Under the pieces are notes generated by a model. It searched no databases. It was not told the DNA's origin and worked only from the letters and a program-made list of their open reading frames with translations. From Acidovorax defluvii (GTDB lineage: Bacteria; Pseudomonadota; Gammaproteobacteria; Burkholderiales; Burkholderiaceae_C): a stretch of DNA of 64,000 bases. Positions 33,907 to 43,475 of this stretch are shown piece by piece. The first letter of the stretch is position 1; each line of letters starts with the position of its first letter. The position numbers and the translations under genes were made by a program. Location of the stretch: assembly GCA_003268905.1 (NCBI GenBank), contig QLTU01000014.1, forward strand, positions 1 to 64,000, given 5' to 3'.

Positions 33907-36900
33907 TCGAATAATCCTCGGCATGCTGGTGCTGCCACTGCACAGGCGGTTGCCAGCGGCGGGCCCAGTCGATGAAGGTGTCGATGGGCATGGGGCGCGC
34001 AATGCAGTAACCCTGGCCATGGGCGCAACCGAGCTGCTGCAGCATCTGTCCCTGTTCGATGGTTTCCACGCCCTCGGCAACCACCTGGTAGCCAAACGAG
34101 CGGGCCAGCCCGATCACCCCCTGCACAATGGCCCGGTCGCCCGTGTCGTCCAGCATGCCCTGCACGAAGCTCTGGTCGATCTTGAGTGTGTCCATGGGCA
34201 GGCGGCGCAGGTAGGTCAGTGATGAGTAGCCGGTGCCAAAATCGTCCAGCGCAACCGACAGGCCCAGAGCGCGCAGCCCGGCCAGGGTGTCGGCCACGGC
34301 GGCCAGGTCGTACAGCGCCGCGCTTTCGGTAATTTCGAGCTCGACCCGGCTGGGCGCTACCCCGGGGTAGCGGGCCAGGCATTGCACGATCCACGCCCCG
34401 AAGCCGGGGTGCTGCAGGTGCCGGGCCGAGATGTTGATGCTCACGGGCATGTGCAGGCCCGCCTCCTGAAGGAGTTCAAGCTGGGCCAGCGCCGCTTCGA
34501 CCACCCACTGGCCAAAAACGATTTCGAGGGCGGTTCCGTCCAGCAGCGGCAAAAAGGCGCCTGGGGGCAGCAGGCCGCGTTCGGGGTGCTGCCAGCGTGC
34601 CAGGGCCTCCGCGCCCACCACCTGTCCGGTCTGCATGACCACCTTGGGTTGCAGAAACAGCACGAACTGCGCCTGCGTGAGCGCTTCGCTCAGGAGCAGG
34701 CCCTGCTCATGGTGTTCGCGCTGGGCGCGCTCTTGCGCTGCGTCGAACTGGTGAAACCGGTTGCGCCCCGCCTGTTTGGCGGCATACATGGCCTGGTCGG
34801 CGTGGCGCAGCAGGGTGTCGGCGTCCGCGTCGTCACAGGGAAATACCGTGTAGCCAATGCTGGCCGTTACCGCCACGCGCTCGGTGTCCAGGGTGTAGGG
34901 CGAAGAAATGCTTTCCATCACGCGCCCCAGTAGTCGTTCGCCATCCGTGTGCGTGTTCAGGCCCGGCATGAGGATTACGAATTCGTCGCCGCCCAGGCGG
35001 GCCACGCAGTCTTGCGGGAGCAGCGCGCGCGAAAGCCGGCCCGCCACCACCACCAGCAGCCGGTCGCCGGCGCCGTGGCCCAGGCGGTCGTTGATGGGTT
35101 TGAAGCCATCCAGATCCAGATAGGCCACGCCCAGCTGGGTGCCGTGGGCGCGGGCCTGGGCCATGCCGGCCTGCAGCCGGTGCGCCAGCAGCACGCGATT
35201 GGGCAGGCCCGTGAGGGCGTCGTAATGGGCCAGTTTTTGCAGCAGCTCTTGCTGCTCATGCTGCGGTGTGACGTCGATGGCCACGCCCAGCATCCGCGTG
35301 GGCTGCCCTGTGCCGCCCGGTCCGATGATCTTGCCCACGTTGCGTATCCAGCGGGCGCCTCCCTGGGGCAGCACCACTTTCCAGGTGGCGTCGAACGGAG
35401 TGGCTGGATGGTCCGTGTGGCGGGCCAGTTCCGCCGAGATGCCGGCCAGCGCCTCGGCCGCCACTCCTGTCGTCCAGTGCACTGGGGGCGCGGAGGCATC
35501 GCCGGTGGGAGCACCGCGCAGGGCGCACCAGCGCGCATCGCCGTGGACCATGCCGGTTTGCAGTTCCCAGTCCCACAGCCCCAGCGCGGCTGCCGATATG
35601 GTGAGCGACAGCAGCGCCTCGCGTTCGCGCACCTGCTCCTCGCTGCGCTTGCGGTCGGTGATGTCGTGCACGGCGAACAGCCAGCAGGGCTCGCCATCGA
35701 ACTCCGTGGCGCGCATCGACTGCAGCGCGGTGCGCTCTTCGCCACTGCGCGTGATGATCTTGACCTCGTAGGCATCGAGCTGGCCGGTCTTTCGGGCCTC
35801 GTCAATGAGGCGGATACGATCCTGCGCCTGAAAGATACCCAGCTGGATGGGTGAAACGCCCACCGCTTGCGCCCGGGTGTAGCCCAGCATTTGTTCCCAC
35901 GCAGGATTCACCTCGACATAGCACCCGTCGCTTTGGCGTGTCATCCCCATGGGGTAGGGCATGAGCTGGAAGATGCGCGAGAAGCGGTCTTCTGACTGGC
36001 GCAACCGCTGCTCGGAGCGCTTGGCCTCGTCGATGTCCTGCAGCACACCGCGCATGCCGGTGACGGTGCCGTCCTGCAACACCGGTTCGCCGCGTGCACG
36101 CACCCATATCTGGCGTCCATCGGCACGGATGATTTCGTGTTCCAGGCTCCATTCAGTTTGGTGGTGGTGGCAGTCGTGTAATTTGGCACGCACCATTTCC
36201 TGCCAGGCGGGCGCCACGAAGCGCTGAACATAATCGTGGGGTGGCGGGGCGCCCGGGGGCAGGCAGTGGATGTCACAGCAGACATCCGACCAATAGACCA
36301 TGCCTGCTTCGCGCGTGCTCTCCCACGCCCCCAGGCGCGCCATGCGGCCGGCCTGCTGCAGCAGATTGTTCAGCGCACGCAACTCGTCGCTGGCGCGCTG
36401 CGCCTCGGTCGTGTCGTGAAAGACGAACAGGAAACAGTCTTCGCCCTCCACCACCACAGGGCGGGCCGACATCAGGCCGGGCACGCGCACACCGTCACGA
36501 TGGGCCGCCATGGGCAGGCGGTCCACCTTGCCTTCGCGCTGGTAGGTTTCCAGCATGCGTGCGCGCTCCTGGTCCGAGGCCCAGACATTCAGCTCTCTGG
36601 AGGTGCGCCCCAGCACGGCTTCGCGTTCAGCACCCAGCAGTGCACAAAAGGCGGGATTTACGTCGATATAGCACCCGTCCGAAATCCGCGAAATGCCCGC
36701 AGCGTCGGGCAGCGTCTGGTAGATGGTGGTGTATTTGGCTTCCGAGGCGCGCAGTGCATCCTCGACCTCATGCTGGGCCGTGATGTCCACGTCCATGCCA
36801 ATCAGCGTCAAGGGGCGGCCGGCGGCATCGCGCTCGCCCACCAGGCCCCGCGACATCACCCAGCGCCAACGGCCCGCCGTGTCAAGAATGCGGAACTCGG

Positions 36901-37171
36901 CTTCGTAGGTGGCCAGCTGCCCCCGCTTGGCCCGCTCCATCTTGTCAGCAAGGCGGGCAGCATCGGCCGGGTGCCTGCGGGCGTGCCAGCGTTCCCAGGC
37001 GTCGTCACTGTCGGCGGCCTCCATGCCGAAGGCGGCATAGAAACGACCGTAGCAGCTGAGTTTCTGGTGCGCAATGTCCCATTCCCAGCGCCCTCCGCCC
37101 AGCGAATCGAGCGCCAGGCGCATCTGCTGGTCGCGCTCGCGCAATTGGTGGTTGGCCAACTGCGAGGCCAC
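33902..37171 (-). CDS. multi-PAS diguanylate cyclase/phosphodiesterase (GGDEF-EAL)
   Basis: This 1089-residue signalling protein should adjust cyclic-di-GMP. About five PAS/PAC sensor units fill residues 10-670 (ends such as MDVDITAQHE, FHDTTEAQR, LQDIDEAKRSEQ, VHDITDRKRSEE, AIDVTPQHEQQ). The GGDEF domain follows, with ARLGGDEF near residue 728, an intact active site. The EAL domain has EALARW near residue 853 and DDFGTGYSSL, also intact. No membrane segment or signal peptide is seen. The GTG start lies three codons after an in-frame stop, with no good ribosome-binding site, so the N-terminus may be truncated or shifted; related proteins often begin with a sensor or membrane part. Confidence 0.9.
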   Translation of the reverse strand: MASQLANHQLRERDQQMRLALDSLGGGRWEWDIAHQKLSCYGRFYAAFGMEAADSDDAWERWHARRHPADAARLADKMERAKRGQLATYEAEFRILDTAGRWRWVMSRGLVGERDAAGRPLTLIGMDVDITAQHEVEDALRASEAKYTTIYQTLPDAAGISRISDGCYIDVNPAFCALLGAEREAVLGRTSRELNVWASDQERARMLETYQREGKVDRLPMAAHRDGVRVPGLMSARPVVVEGEDCFLFVFHDTTEAQRASDELRALNNLLQQAGRMARLGAWESTREAGMVYWSDVCCDIHCLPPGAPPPHDYVQRFVAPAWQEMVRAKLHDCHHHQTEWSLEHEIIRADGRQIWVRARGEPVLQDGTVTGMRGVLQDIDEAKRSEQRLRQSEDRFSRIFQLMPYPMGMTRQSDGCYVEVNPAWEQMLGYTRAQAVGVSPIQLGIFQAQDRIRLIDEARKTGQLDAYEVKIITRSGEERTALQSMRATEFDGEPCWLFAVHDITDRKRSEEQVREREALLSLTISAAALGLWDWELQTGMVHGDARWCALRGAPTGDASAPPVHWTTGVAAEALAGISAELARHTDHPATPFDATWKVVLPQGGARWIRNVGKIIGPGGTGQPTRMLGVAIDVTPQHEQQELLQKLAHYDALTGLPNRVLLAHRLQAGMAQARAHGTQLGVAYLDLDGFKPINDRLGHGAGDRLLVVVAGRLSRALLPQDCVARLGGDEFVILMPGLNTHTDGERLLGRVMESISSPYTLDTERVAVTASIGYTVFPCDDADADTLLRHADQAMYAAKQAGRNRFHQFDAAQERAQREHHEQGLLLSEALTQAQFVLFLQPKVVMQTGQVVGAEALARWQHPERGLLPPGAFLPLLDGTALEIVFGQWVVEAALAQLELLQEAGLHMPVSINISARHLQHPGFGAWIVQCLARYPGVAPSRVELEITESAALYDLAAVADTLAGLRALGLSVALDDFGTGYSSLTYLRRLPMDTLKIDQSFVQGMLDDTGDRAIVQGVIGLARSFGYQVVAEGVETIEQGQMLQQLGCAHGQGYCIARPMPIDTFIDWARRWQPPVQWQHQHAEDYSI

Positions 37172-37213
37172 GAGGCATTTTTAGAGGGCCGGCACAACAT
37201 CCATGCAGGGAGT

Positions 37214-38143
37214 TTAGGTCCGTTTCGCAGCCTCTAAAGGCTTGCGCGACGTACTGATAAGCCCCGTTGACAACATGGTGCCGCACACAATGACCAGCCC
37301 GCAGCCAATCATCCACGGCGTGATGGCCTCGTTCAGGAATACGGTGCCGTACAGCAGTGCAAACACAGGCGCCAGAAACGTCACCGCCAAAGCCCGGCTG
37401 GGGCCGGCGTGGGCAATGAGGCGAAAGTAAAGGATGTAGGCGATGCCGGTGCAAAGCACCGCAATGGCCACGATGGCGGCCCATGCGCGCGGCCCCGGCA
37501 TGGTGGCGGGCCAGAACCACAGCATGGGCACCAACAGCCCCAGCGCCGCACCGAGTTGGCTGCCCGTCGCCGCGGCCAGGGGCGGCACGCCCACCAGGTA
37601 GCGCCGGGCATAGCTGGCCGCAATGGCATAGCAGGTGGTGGCGCCCATGCAGGCCGCAATGGCCCAGGGCGCATAGTCTGACTTGATGCCCGCTCCCCCC
37701 GGCGCGCGCCAGGCCAGCAGCGCCACCCCGACAAAACCAATGGCCAGCCCCAGCCCGCGCAGGCGGTTGATGCGATCGCCCAGCCACACCCAGGCCACCA
37801 GGGCGCCAAACAGCGGCACCGTGGCGTTGAGGATGGAGGCCAGCCCCGTGGTGATGTGCAGCACCGCCCACGAATACAGCGCAAACGGAATGGCCGAATT
37901 CACCAGCCCCGACAGCAGCGCAGGCTTCCAGTGCTGGCGCAGCTGCGGCCACTGGCCCTGGTACAGCAGGATGGGCCACAGGAACACCGTGGCCAGCAGC
38001 ACGCGCATCCCGGCCGTGGGCAGCGGGCCAAACTCTGACGCACCCATGCGCATGAACAGAAACGAGGCGCCCCACAGGGCCGCCAGCACGACAAACTCGC
38101 CGATCCACGCGGAAACCGGTTGGGTGACGGGTGCTGCGCTCAT
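37214..38143 (-). CDS. EamA family (DMT) transporter
   Basis: This 309-residue inner-membrane protein has ten hydrophobic segments in two EamA repeats. Motifs include LAALWGASFLFMRMGA at the N-terminus and LYGTVFLNEAITPWMIGCGLV near the end. Family members export metabolites or amino acids. Its ATG overlaps the stop of the upstream ogt-like gene by four bases (38140-38143), so the two are translationally coupled. The substrate is unknown. Confidence 0.93.
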   Translation of the reverse strand: MSAAPVTQPVSAWIGEFVVLAALWGASFLFMRMGASEFGPLPTAGMRVLLATVFLWPILLYQGQWPQLRQHWKPALLSGLVNSAIPFALYSWAVLHITTGLASILNATVPLFGALVAWVWLGDRINRLRGLGLAIGFVGVALLAWRAPGGAGIKSDYAPWAIAACMGATTCYAIAASYARRYLVGVPPLAAATGSQLGAALGLLVPMLWFWPATMPGPRAWAAIVAIAVLCTGIAYILYFRLIAHAGPSRALAVTFLAPVFALLYGTVFLNEAITPWMIGCGLVIVCGTMLSTGLISTSRKPLEAAKRT

Positions 38144-38742
38144 GCAGCGGCCTTTGCCGGGGCCTTGGCCCGTCCTGTTGGCTGTGCTTTGGCATGCGCG
38201 TGTTCTGGTTGCGTGGCCCGTTTTTCTGGCTCGGAGGGCAGGGCGCCCTCCAGCTGCAGCAATGCCGCCTTGCGCTCCAGCCCGCCGGCGTAGCCCGTCA
38301 GGCTGCCGTCACGTCCCAGCACCCGATGGCATGGCACCAGCACGCTGACCGGGTTGCGTCCCACGGCGGCACCCACGGCGCGCACCGCGCCCGGGCGGCC
38401 CAGTTGCTGGCTGAGCGCGCCGTAGCTGGTGGTGCGGCCACACCCGATGGACAGCAGCGCGCGCCACACGTCCTGCTGAAACGGCGTGCCGCCCGCCAGG
38501 TCCAGCGGCAGCTCGAACCCGGTGCGCTCGCCACGCAGGTACTGGTGCAGTTGCTCGATGGCGGCCACCAGCACCGGATGGTGCAGGTCTTGCGGCCAGG
38601 CGTGGGGCCCGTCGAGTTGCGCGGGCTGGTGGCGCTGGCCGTCAAACCACAGGCCGACCAGGCCCTGGGGAGATGCGGCCAGCCGCACAGTGCCCAGGCG
38701 GGTAGAGGTGCTCGTCTGCACGGTGGAGGGGTGGTATTGCAT
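38140..38742 (-). CDS. ogt: methylated-DNA-[protein]-cysteine S-methyltransferase
   Basis: This 200-residue suicide repair protein moves a methyl group from O6-methylguanine to its own cysteine. The acceptor lies in VPCHRVLGRDGSLTGYAGG near residue 140, and TPFQQDVWRALL is the helix preceding the DNA-binding region. The C-terminal 35 residues are a Lys/Ala/Pro-rich tail (AKAQPTGRAKAPAKAAA) not needed for activity. The ATG at 38742 is preferred over an in-frame TTG at 38748. It lies between the Ada/AlkA fusion and the EamA gene on the same strand, forming an alkylation-repair cluster. Confidence 0.93.
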   Translation of the reverse strand: MQYHPSTVQTSTSTRLGTVRLAASPQGLVGLWFDGQRHQPAQLDGPHAWPQDLHHPVLVAAIEQLHQYLRGERTGFELPLDLAGGTPFQQDVWRALLSIGCGRTTSYGALSQQLGRPGAVRAVGAAVGRNPVSVLVPCHRVLGRDGSLTGYAGGLERKAALLQLEGALPSEPEKRATQPEHAHAKAQPTGRAKAPAKAAA

Positions 38743-38769
38743 GGTCAATCAATATTGAATGAAATTGAC

Positions 38770-38812
38770 TTGTAGCGCTTATGGGATAAGCGCAAACAGC
38801 TATTATTTTGAT
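38770..38812. repeat. interspersed palindromic repeat, copy G, overlapping the Ada/AlkA stop
   Basis: TTGTAGCGCTTATGGGATAA then GCGCAAACAGCTATTATTTT: both arms are present. The left end of the Ada/AlkA gene lies inside this copy, so its last few codons (ELISK) come from repeat sequence. Confidence 0.85.
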
Positions 38813-40401
38813 ATTAATTCCAGCGCTGTCGCACTGGGGTTGCTGGCGATGCTGCCCGCCGCCCATGCGCGCACCACGGCATAACTGCGCCAGGGTTGCC
38901 AGGCCAGCGAGGCCTGGGTGGCCGCGCGTGCCGGGTTTTTGTGCGCCTGCACGCCCAGGGATTTTTGCAGCGCCACGTCGCCCGCCGGAAACGCATCGGG
39001 CCAGCGCAGCACGCGCATGGCGATGTACTGCGCCGTCCAGTCGCCAATGCCGGGCAATGCGCACAGCGCCGCCGTGGTGGCGGCCACGTCTGCGCCACCT
39101 TGCAACTGCAACTGGCCGCCGTCCACCGCCCGCGCCAGCGCCACGATGGCCGCTTGGCGCTGGCGCACGATGCCCAGCTGCCCCAGGGCTTCGCCGGGCG
39201 CCTGCGCCAGCACGGCCGGGGAGGGGAAAAGCCGTGTGAGTTCAGGCCAGGGCGTGGCGATGGGCTCGCCAAACCGCTCCACCAGCCGCTGCCCCAGCGT
39301 GCGTGCGGCCGCCACGGTGATCTGCTGCCCCAGCACGGCACGCACGGCCAGCTCAAAACCATCAAAGGCGCCGGGCACGCGCAGGCCATCGCCCTCGGGA
39401 AAACTGGCGTGCAGCACGGCATTGATGGCCGCAGGGTCGGCGTCCAGGTCGAGCATGGCGCGCACGCGGCGCATCACCAGTGGCAGCACGGGGTACAGGC
39501 TGTCGCTGGTCTGCACCAGCACCTGGTGGCGGTCGGGGTCAAAGTGGGCATTCAGCCAGCCGCAATGGTCTTGCAGCCCGCCAGCACCCCGAGTTTGCAG
39601 GCGCACCGTGCGGCGCAGCGCCGGGGTGGCCGCGTCGCCCGCCCACTCCACCCCGTGAAACTGGCGGCGGGCAAAAAAGGCCAGCAAGGCCGGCACATCC
39701 AGCGGTGGCCGATAAGCCAGCCGCAGCGTGGCCGCCTGCACGCCCGCGGCCCGGGTGCCGCCCCGGCGCAGCGCGGTCGGGTTGAGCCCATAGTGCTGCG
39801 CAAACGCAGCATTGAAACGGCGCACGCTCGCAAAACCACTGGCCAAGGCCACCTGCGTGACAGGCATGGGCGTGTCGGTCAGCAACTGCTTGGCGGTCAA
39901 CAGCTGCCGCGTCTGCAGATATTGCAGCGGCGACACCCCCAATGCCGCCTCGAATATGCGGCGCAGGTGCCGGTCGCTCACGCCAAGGCGAGCCGCCAGC
40001 CGGGCCACGGTGGCATTGCGGCCTTCGCTGGGGGCGTGGCTTGCATCCCAGGCGTCGGGGGCATCCAGCAGCTGCACGGCCTGCTGCACCAGAATGCCGC
40101 TGGCGTCCTGCACCGACCACGCCAGTGCCTGCGGCGCCAGCTCGGGCCGGCAGCGCAGGCAGGGCCGAAAGCCTGCGCCCTCGGCCTGCGCGGCCAGCGT
40201 GAAGAACCGGCAGTTTTCGCGCCGGGGTGTGCGCACGGCACACACCGGGCGGCAGTAAATGCCGGTGGAGGTGACGCCAGTGAAAAACCGCCCGTCAAAG
40301 CGCGCATCCCGGGCCTGCAGGGCACGGTAGCAGCCATCGTCAGCCGACGGGTCGACTGCCGTGTCGGCTGGCGGGGCGGGGCGAGGGGCGGGCGTTGTCA
40401 T
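38803..40401 (-). CDS. Ada-AraC-AlkA fusion: DNA-3-methyladenine glycosylase 2 / adaptive response regulator
   Basis: This is a 532-residue three-part repair protein. Residues 20-95 form the Ada zinc/methyl-phosphotriester domain (GCYRAL, STGIYCRPVC, FRPCLRC). Residues 125-215 form an AraC-type DNA-binding domain (SDRHLRRIFEAALGVSPLQYLQ). Residues 235-530 form the AlkA glycosylase, with the helix-hairpin-helix LPGIGDWTAQYIAMRVL and a catalytic Asp in FPAGDVAL. It would sense methylated DNA, activate repair genes and excise alkylated bases. It heads the ogt/EamA group on its strand. Its last codons lie within a dispersed repeat. Confidence 0.93.
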   Translation of the reverse strand: MTTPAPRPAPPADTAVDPSADDGCYRALQARDARFDGRFFTGVTSTGIYCRPVCAVRTPRRENCRFFTLAAQAEGAGFRPCLRCRPELAPQALAWSVQDASGILVQQAVQLLDAPDAWDASHAPSEGRNATVARLAARLGVSDRHLRRIFEAALGVSPLQYLQTRQLLTAKQLLTDTPMPVTQVALASGFASVRRFNAAFAQHYGLNPTALRRGGTRAAGVQAATLRLAYRPPLDVPALLAFFARRQFHGVEWAGDAATPALRRTVRLQTRGAGGLQDHCGWLNAHFDPDRHQVLVQTSDSLYPVLPLVMRRVRAMLDLDADPAAINAVLHASFPEGDGLRVPGAFDGFELAVRAVLGQQITVAAARTLGQRLVERFGEPIATPWPELTRLFPSPAVLAQAPGEALGQLGIVRQRQAAIVALARAVDGGQLQLQGGADVAATTAALCALPGIGDWTAQYIAMRVLRWPDAFPAGDVALQKSLGVQAHKNPARAATQASLAWQPWRSYAVVRAWAAGSIASNPSATALELISK

Positions 40402-40545
40402 GGGCTCGATGATAGGCCGCCGGTGCGGCCGGGCTGGCCGTTTTCGGACCTGTGCCTGCGCTCCCCGGGCTTGGGTGGGGTACTGCGCGGGGCGCCCCTA
40501 CAATGCAGCGGACATTCGACCCCCCTCGCAGCGAAAGACCTTTCC

Positions 40546-41934
40546 GTGCAACCTACACCCGCCATCTTCAAGGCCTACGACATCCGCGGCATCGTGCCTT
40601 CCACCCTGAACGAAGAAGTGGCCCTGGGCCTGGGCCGGGCCTTTGGCACCGCCGCCCGCGCCGAAGGCCAGACCACGGTGGCCGTGGGGCGCGATGGCCG
40701 GCTCTCCGGCCCCGCTATCAGCAGCGCGCTGGTGCAAGGCCTGATCGAAGCGGGCATCGAAGTGATCGACGTGGGCCTGGTCACCACGCCCCTGCTGTAT
40801 TTCGCGGCCAGCACGCTGTGCACCAGCGGCATCCAGGTCACCGGCAGCCACAACCCGCGCGACTACAACGGTTTCAAGATGGTGCTGAACGGCCGCGCCA
40901 TCTATGGCGATGAAATCCAGGCGCTGCGCCGCACCATGGAGGCCGAGACCTGGCAACTGCTGCCCGGCGGCAGCGTGCGCACGGTGGATGTGCTGCCTGC
41001 CTATGCGCAGCGCATCACCGGCGACGTCAAGCTGGCACGCCCCATGAAGATCGTGGTTGATTGTGGCAACGGCATTGCCGGCGCGTCGGCCCCGGCCATC
41101 TTTCGCGCGCTGGGCTGCGAGGTGATCGAGCTGTTCTCCGAGGTGGATGGCAACTTTCCCAACCACCACCCTGATCCGAGCAAGCCCGAAAACCTGCGCG
41201 ACCTGATTGCCGCCCTGCAGGCCAGCGACGCCGAACTGGGCCTGGCCTTTGACGGTGACGGCGACCGTTTGGGCATCGTCACCAAGGACGGCACCAACAT
41301 CTTCCCCGACCGCCAGATGATGCTTTTTGCGCAAGACGTGCTCAGCCGTTCGCCGGGCGGGCACATTCTGTTTGACGTGAAGTGCACCCAGCGCCTGGCG
41401 CCCGCCATTGCGGCGGCGGGCGGCCAGCCGGTGATGTTCAAGACCGGCCACTCGCTCATCAAGGCGCGCATGAAAGAACTCGATTCGCCGCTGGGCGGCG
41501 AGATGAGCGGCCATATCTTCTTCAAGGAGCGCTGGTTCGGCTTTGATGACGGCACCTACGCCGGCTGCCGCCTGCTCGAAATCCTCTCGCGCAGCGCCGA
41601 CCCGAGTGCGGTGCTCAACGCGTTGCCCACCAGCCACAGCACCCCTGAGCTCAATGTCACCTGTGCCGAGGGCGAGCCGCACCGCCTCACGGCACAGTTG
41701 CAGGCCCTGGCGGCAGGCACCTTTGCCGCGCCGGCGCAGATCAACACCATTGATGGCTTGCGGGTGGACTGGCCCGATGGTTTTGGCCTGATCCGCGCCA
41801 GCAACACCACGCCCGTGCTGGTGCTGCGCTTTGAAGGCCACACGCCCGAGGCGCTGGCCCGCATCGAAGCGGCCATGCTGGCCCTGTTGCACCGCGTCAA
41901 ACCCGACGCCCAGGTGGGCAGCGCGGCGCACTGA
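40546..41934 (+). CDS. phosphomannomutase/phosphoglucomutase
   Basis: This 462-residue enzyme of the alpha-D-phosphohexomutase family would interconvert hexose 1- and 6-phosphates for LPS, capsule or alginate precursors. It has the phosphoserine loop TGSHNPRDYNGFK near residue 105, the Mg loop AFDGDGDRLGI near residue 240, the sugar loop GGEMSGHIFF near residue 323 and the phosphate loop RASNTTPVLVLRFE near the end. It starts at GTG 40546 (VQPTPAIFKAYDIRG), the only start that fits the family N-terminus. The open frame extends far upstream antisense to Ada/AlkA, but that part is not coding. The next gene, waaA, is also for LPS. Confidence 0.92.
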   Translation: MQPTPAIFKAYDIRGIVPSTLNEEVALGLGRAFGTAARAEGQTTVAVGRDGRLSGPAISSALVQGLIEAGIEVIDVGLVTTPLLYFAASTLCTSGIQVTGSHNPRDYNGFKMVLNGRAIYGDEIQALRRTMEAETWQLLPGGSVRTVDVLPAYAQRITGDVKLARPMKIVVDCGNGIAGASAPAIFRALGCEVIELFSEVDGNFPNHHPDPSKPENLRDLIAALQASDAELGLAFDGDGDRLGIVTKDGTNIFPDRQMMLFAQDVLSRSPGGHILFDVKCTQRLAPAIAAAGGQPVMFKTGHSLIKARMKELDSPLGGEMSGHIFFKERWFGFDDGTYAGCRLLEILSRSADPSAVLNALPTSHSTPELNVTCAEGEPHRLTAQLQALAAGTFAAPAQINTIDGLRVDWPDGFGLIRASNTTPVLVLRFEGHTPEALARIEAAMLALLHRVKPDAQVGSAAH

Positions 41935-41949
41935 AGTGAAACAACCGCC

Positions 41950-42012
41950 TGAGTCGCTTCGCGCCTTCCCCCCGCTCTTGCAGCGCTGTGCGCTGCGGGC
42001 AGGGGGACGCAG
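41950..42012. repeat. G/C-rich dispersed repeat between the mutase gene and waaA
   Basis: CGCCTGAGTCGCTTCGCGCC, then TTCCCCCCGCTCTTG, then GGCAGGGGGACGCAGCC belongs to a loose family of CCCCC...GGGGG elements seen also at 51728-51835, 16970-17045 and 59085-59193. I judge the similarity by eye only. Confidence 0.45.
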
Positions 42013-42116
42013 CCAGCGCCTACGCGTTGTGATGACGGCCCTTGCGCGGCTGCCCGCGCATGGGCTGCGTCAGTTTCATCGGTCACGGGTGGCATGTGGA
42101 ATCCGGTATCCCTGAG

Positions 42117-43475
42117 ATGTCCCTCGCCCGCGCCCTCTATTCCGTCCTGACCTGGGCTGCCCAACCGTTGCTGCTGCGCAAGCTTCGGCGCCGCGCCGTG
42201 GCCGAGCCCGGCTATGGCCGCGCGGTGGGCGAGCGGTTTGGCCGCTATGCACGGCCCATCGACAGCCTGATGCCCCCAAGCAGCACCGACCCGCTGCACA
42301 GCTTTGTTTGGATCCACGCCGTATCGCTGGGCGAAACCCGGGCCGCCGCCATTTTGCTGGCCGAGTTGCGCCAGCAGCTGCCTGGCATGCGGCTGCTGCT
42401 CACCCACGGCACCGCCACCGGCCGCGCCGAGGGCGAAAAGCTGCTTTTGCCGGGCGATGTGCAGGTGTGGCAGCCCTGGGACACGCGGGGGGCGGTGCGC
42501 CGCTTTTTGCGCCAGTTCCGGCCCGCCATCGGCATCCTCATGGAAACCGAGGTCTGGCCCAACCTCGTGGCGGGTTGCCAGCAGCGCGGCATACCCCTGG
42601 TGCTGGCCAATGCGCGGTTCAACGCCACATCGCTGCGCAAATCGCAGCGCCTGGGCGCATTGGCCCGGCCGGCCTATGGCGGGCTGACGGCCGTCTGGGC
42701 ACAGACCGATGCCGACGCCGAACGCCTGCAGCGCATGGGCGCGCCGGTGCAGGGTGTATTCGGCAACCTCAAGTTCGACGTGGTTCCGGATGCCGCGCAA
42801 CGGGCGCGGGGGCGAGCATGGCGCGCGCGCAGTGCCCGGCCCGTGGTGATGCTCGCCAGCAGCCGCCAAGGCGAAGAAGCCATGTGGCTGGATGTTTTTA
42901 AGCGAAATTGGCACCCAGCCCTTTCGCAGCGAGCGCCTGCAGCTATCAATAGTGAAGCAAACCAGGGCGCCAGCCCGGTGCAGTGGCTGGTGGTGCCGCG
43001 CCATCCCCAGCGCTTTGCCGAGGTGCAGCAGCTGCTGCGCAGCGCCGGCCTGACCGTGTCCAGCCGCAGCCAGTGGGCTGATGCGCCCGAGCCGGCCGAT
43101 GTGTGGCTGGGCGACTCGCTGGGCGAGATGGTGCTGTATTACGGCCTCGCCGATGTGGCCATGCTGGGCGGCAGCTTTGCCCCGCTGGGCGGGCAGAACC
43201 TCATCGAGGCCATTGCCTGTGGCTGCCCCGTCGTGCTGGGGCCACACACCTTCAATTTTGCCGAGGCGGCCACGCTGGCCTGCGAACAGGGCGTGGCACA
43301 CCGCGTGGCTGACATCGGCCAGGGCGTGCAGCAGGCCTGCGATCTGGCCACAAACGCCCCCCGGCTGGCCGCTGCCCGTGGCCTGACCCAGGACTTCACC
43401 CTGCAGCACCGGGGCGCTGCGCGCCTGACGGCCACCGCCATCCGGGCCCTGCTGGGCACTCCTGCCACGCACTGA
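42117..43475 (+). CDS. waaA: 3-deoxy-D-manno-octulosonic acid (Kdo) transferase
   Basis: This 452-residue inner-membrane-bound glycosyltransferase adds Kdo to lipid A. The N-terminal anchor is SLARALYSVLTWAAQPLLL. The catalytic Glu lies in the HAVSLGETRAA motif near residue 70, METEVWPNL near residue 142 and GSFAPLGGQNLIEAIACG near residue 350. It is about 25 residues longer than usual because of an insertion at about 259-283 (KRNWHPALSQRAPAAINSEA...), encoded by a degenerate dispersed repeat. The start ATG at 42117 follows a weak ribosome-binding site. Confidence 0.93.
   Translation: MSLARALYSVLTWAAQPLLLRKLRRRAVAEPGYGRAVGERFGRYARPIDSLMPPSSTDPLHSFVWIHAVSLGETRAAAILLAELRQQLPGMRLLLTHGTATGRAEGEKLLLPGDVQVWQPWDTRGAVRRFLRQFRPAIGILMETEVWPNLVAGCQQRGIPLVLANARFNATSLRKSQRLGALARPAYGGLTAVWAQTDADAERLQRMGAPVQGVFGNLKFDVVPDAAQRARGRAWRARSARPVVMLASSRQGEEAMWLDVFKRNWHPALSQRAPAAINSEANQGASPVQWLVVPRHPQRFAEVQQLLRSAGLTVSSRSQWADAPEPADVWLGDSLGEMVLYYGLADVAMLGGSFAPLGGQNLIEAIACGCPVVLGPHTFNFAEAATLACEQGVAHRVADIGQGVQQACDLATNAPRLAAARGLTQDFTLQHRGAARLTATAIRALLGTPATH
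42897..42962. repeat. interspersed palindromic repeat, copy H (degenerate), inside waaA
   Basis: TTTTTAAGCGAAATTGGCAC, CCAGCCCTTTCGCAGCGAGC and GCCTGCAGCTATCAATAGTG correspond to the AAATTGGC-CCAGCGCTTAT...GAGCAGCTAT form of the dispersed family (compare 57455-57513). It sits in frame in the waaA coding region, adding about 22 residues. Confidence 0.6.

Noticed and set aside
38896-40545. Long N-terminal extension of the phosphomannomutase frame, antisense to the Ada/AlkA gene
   Set aside because: Family members start at the residue encoded by GTG 40546; the extension is the mirror of a real gene.
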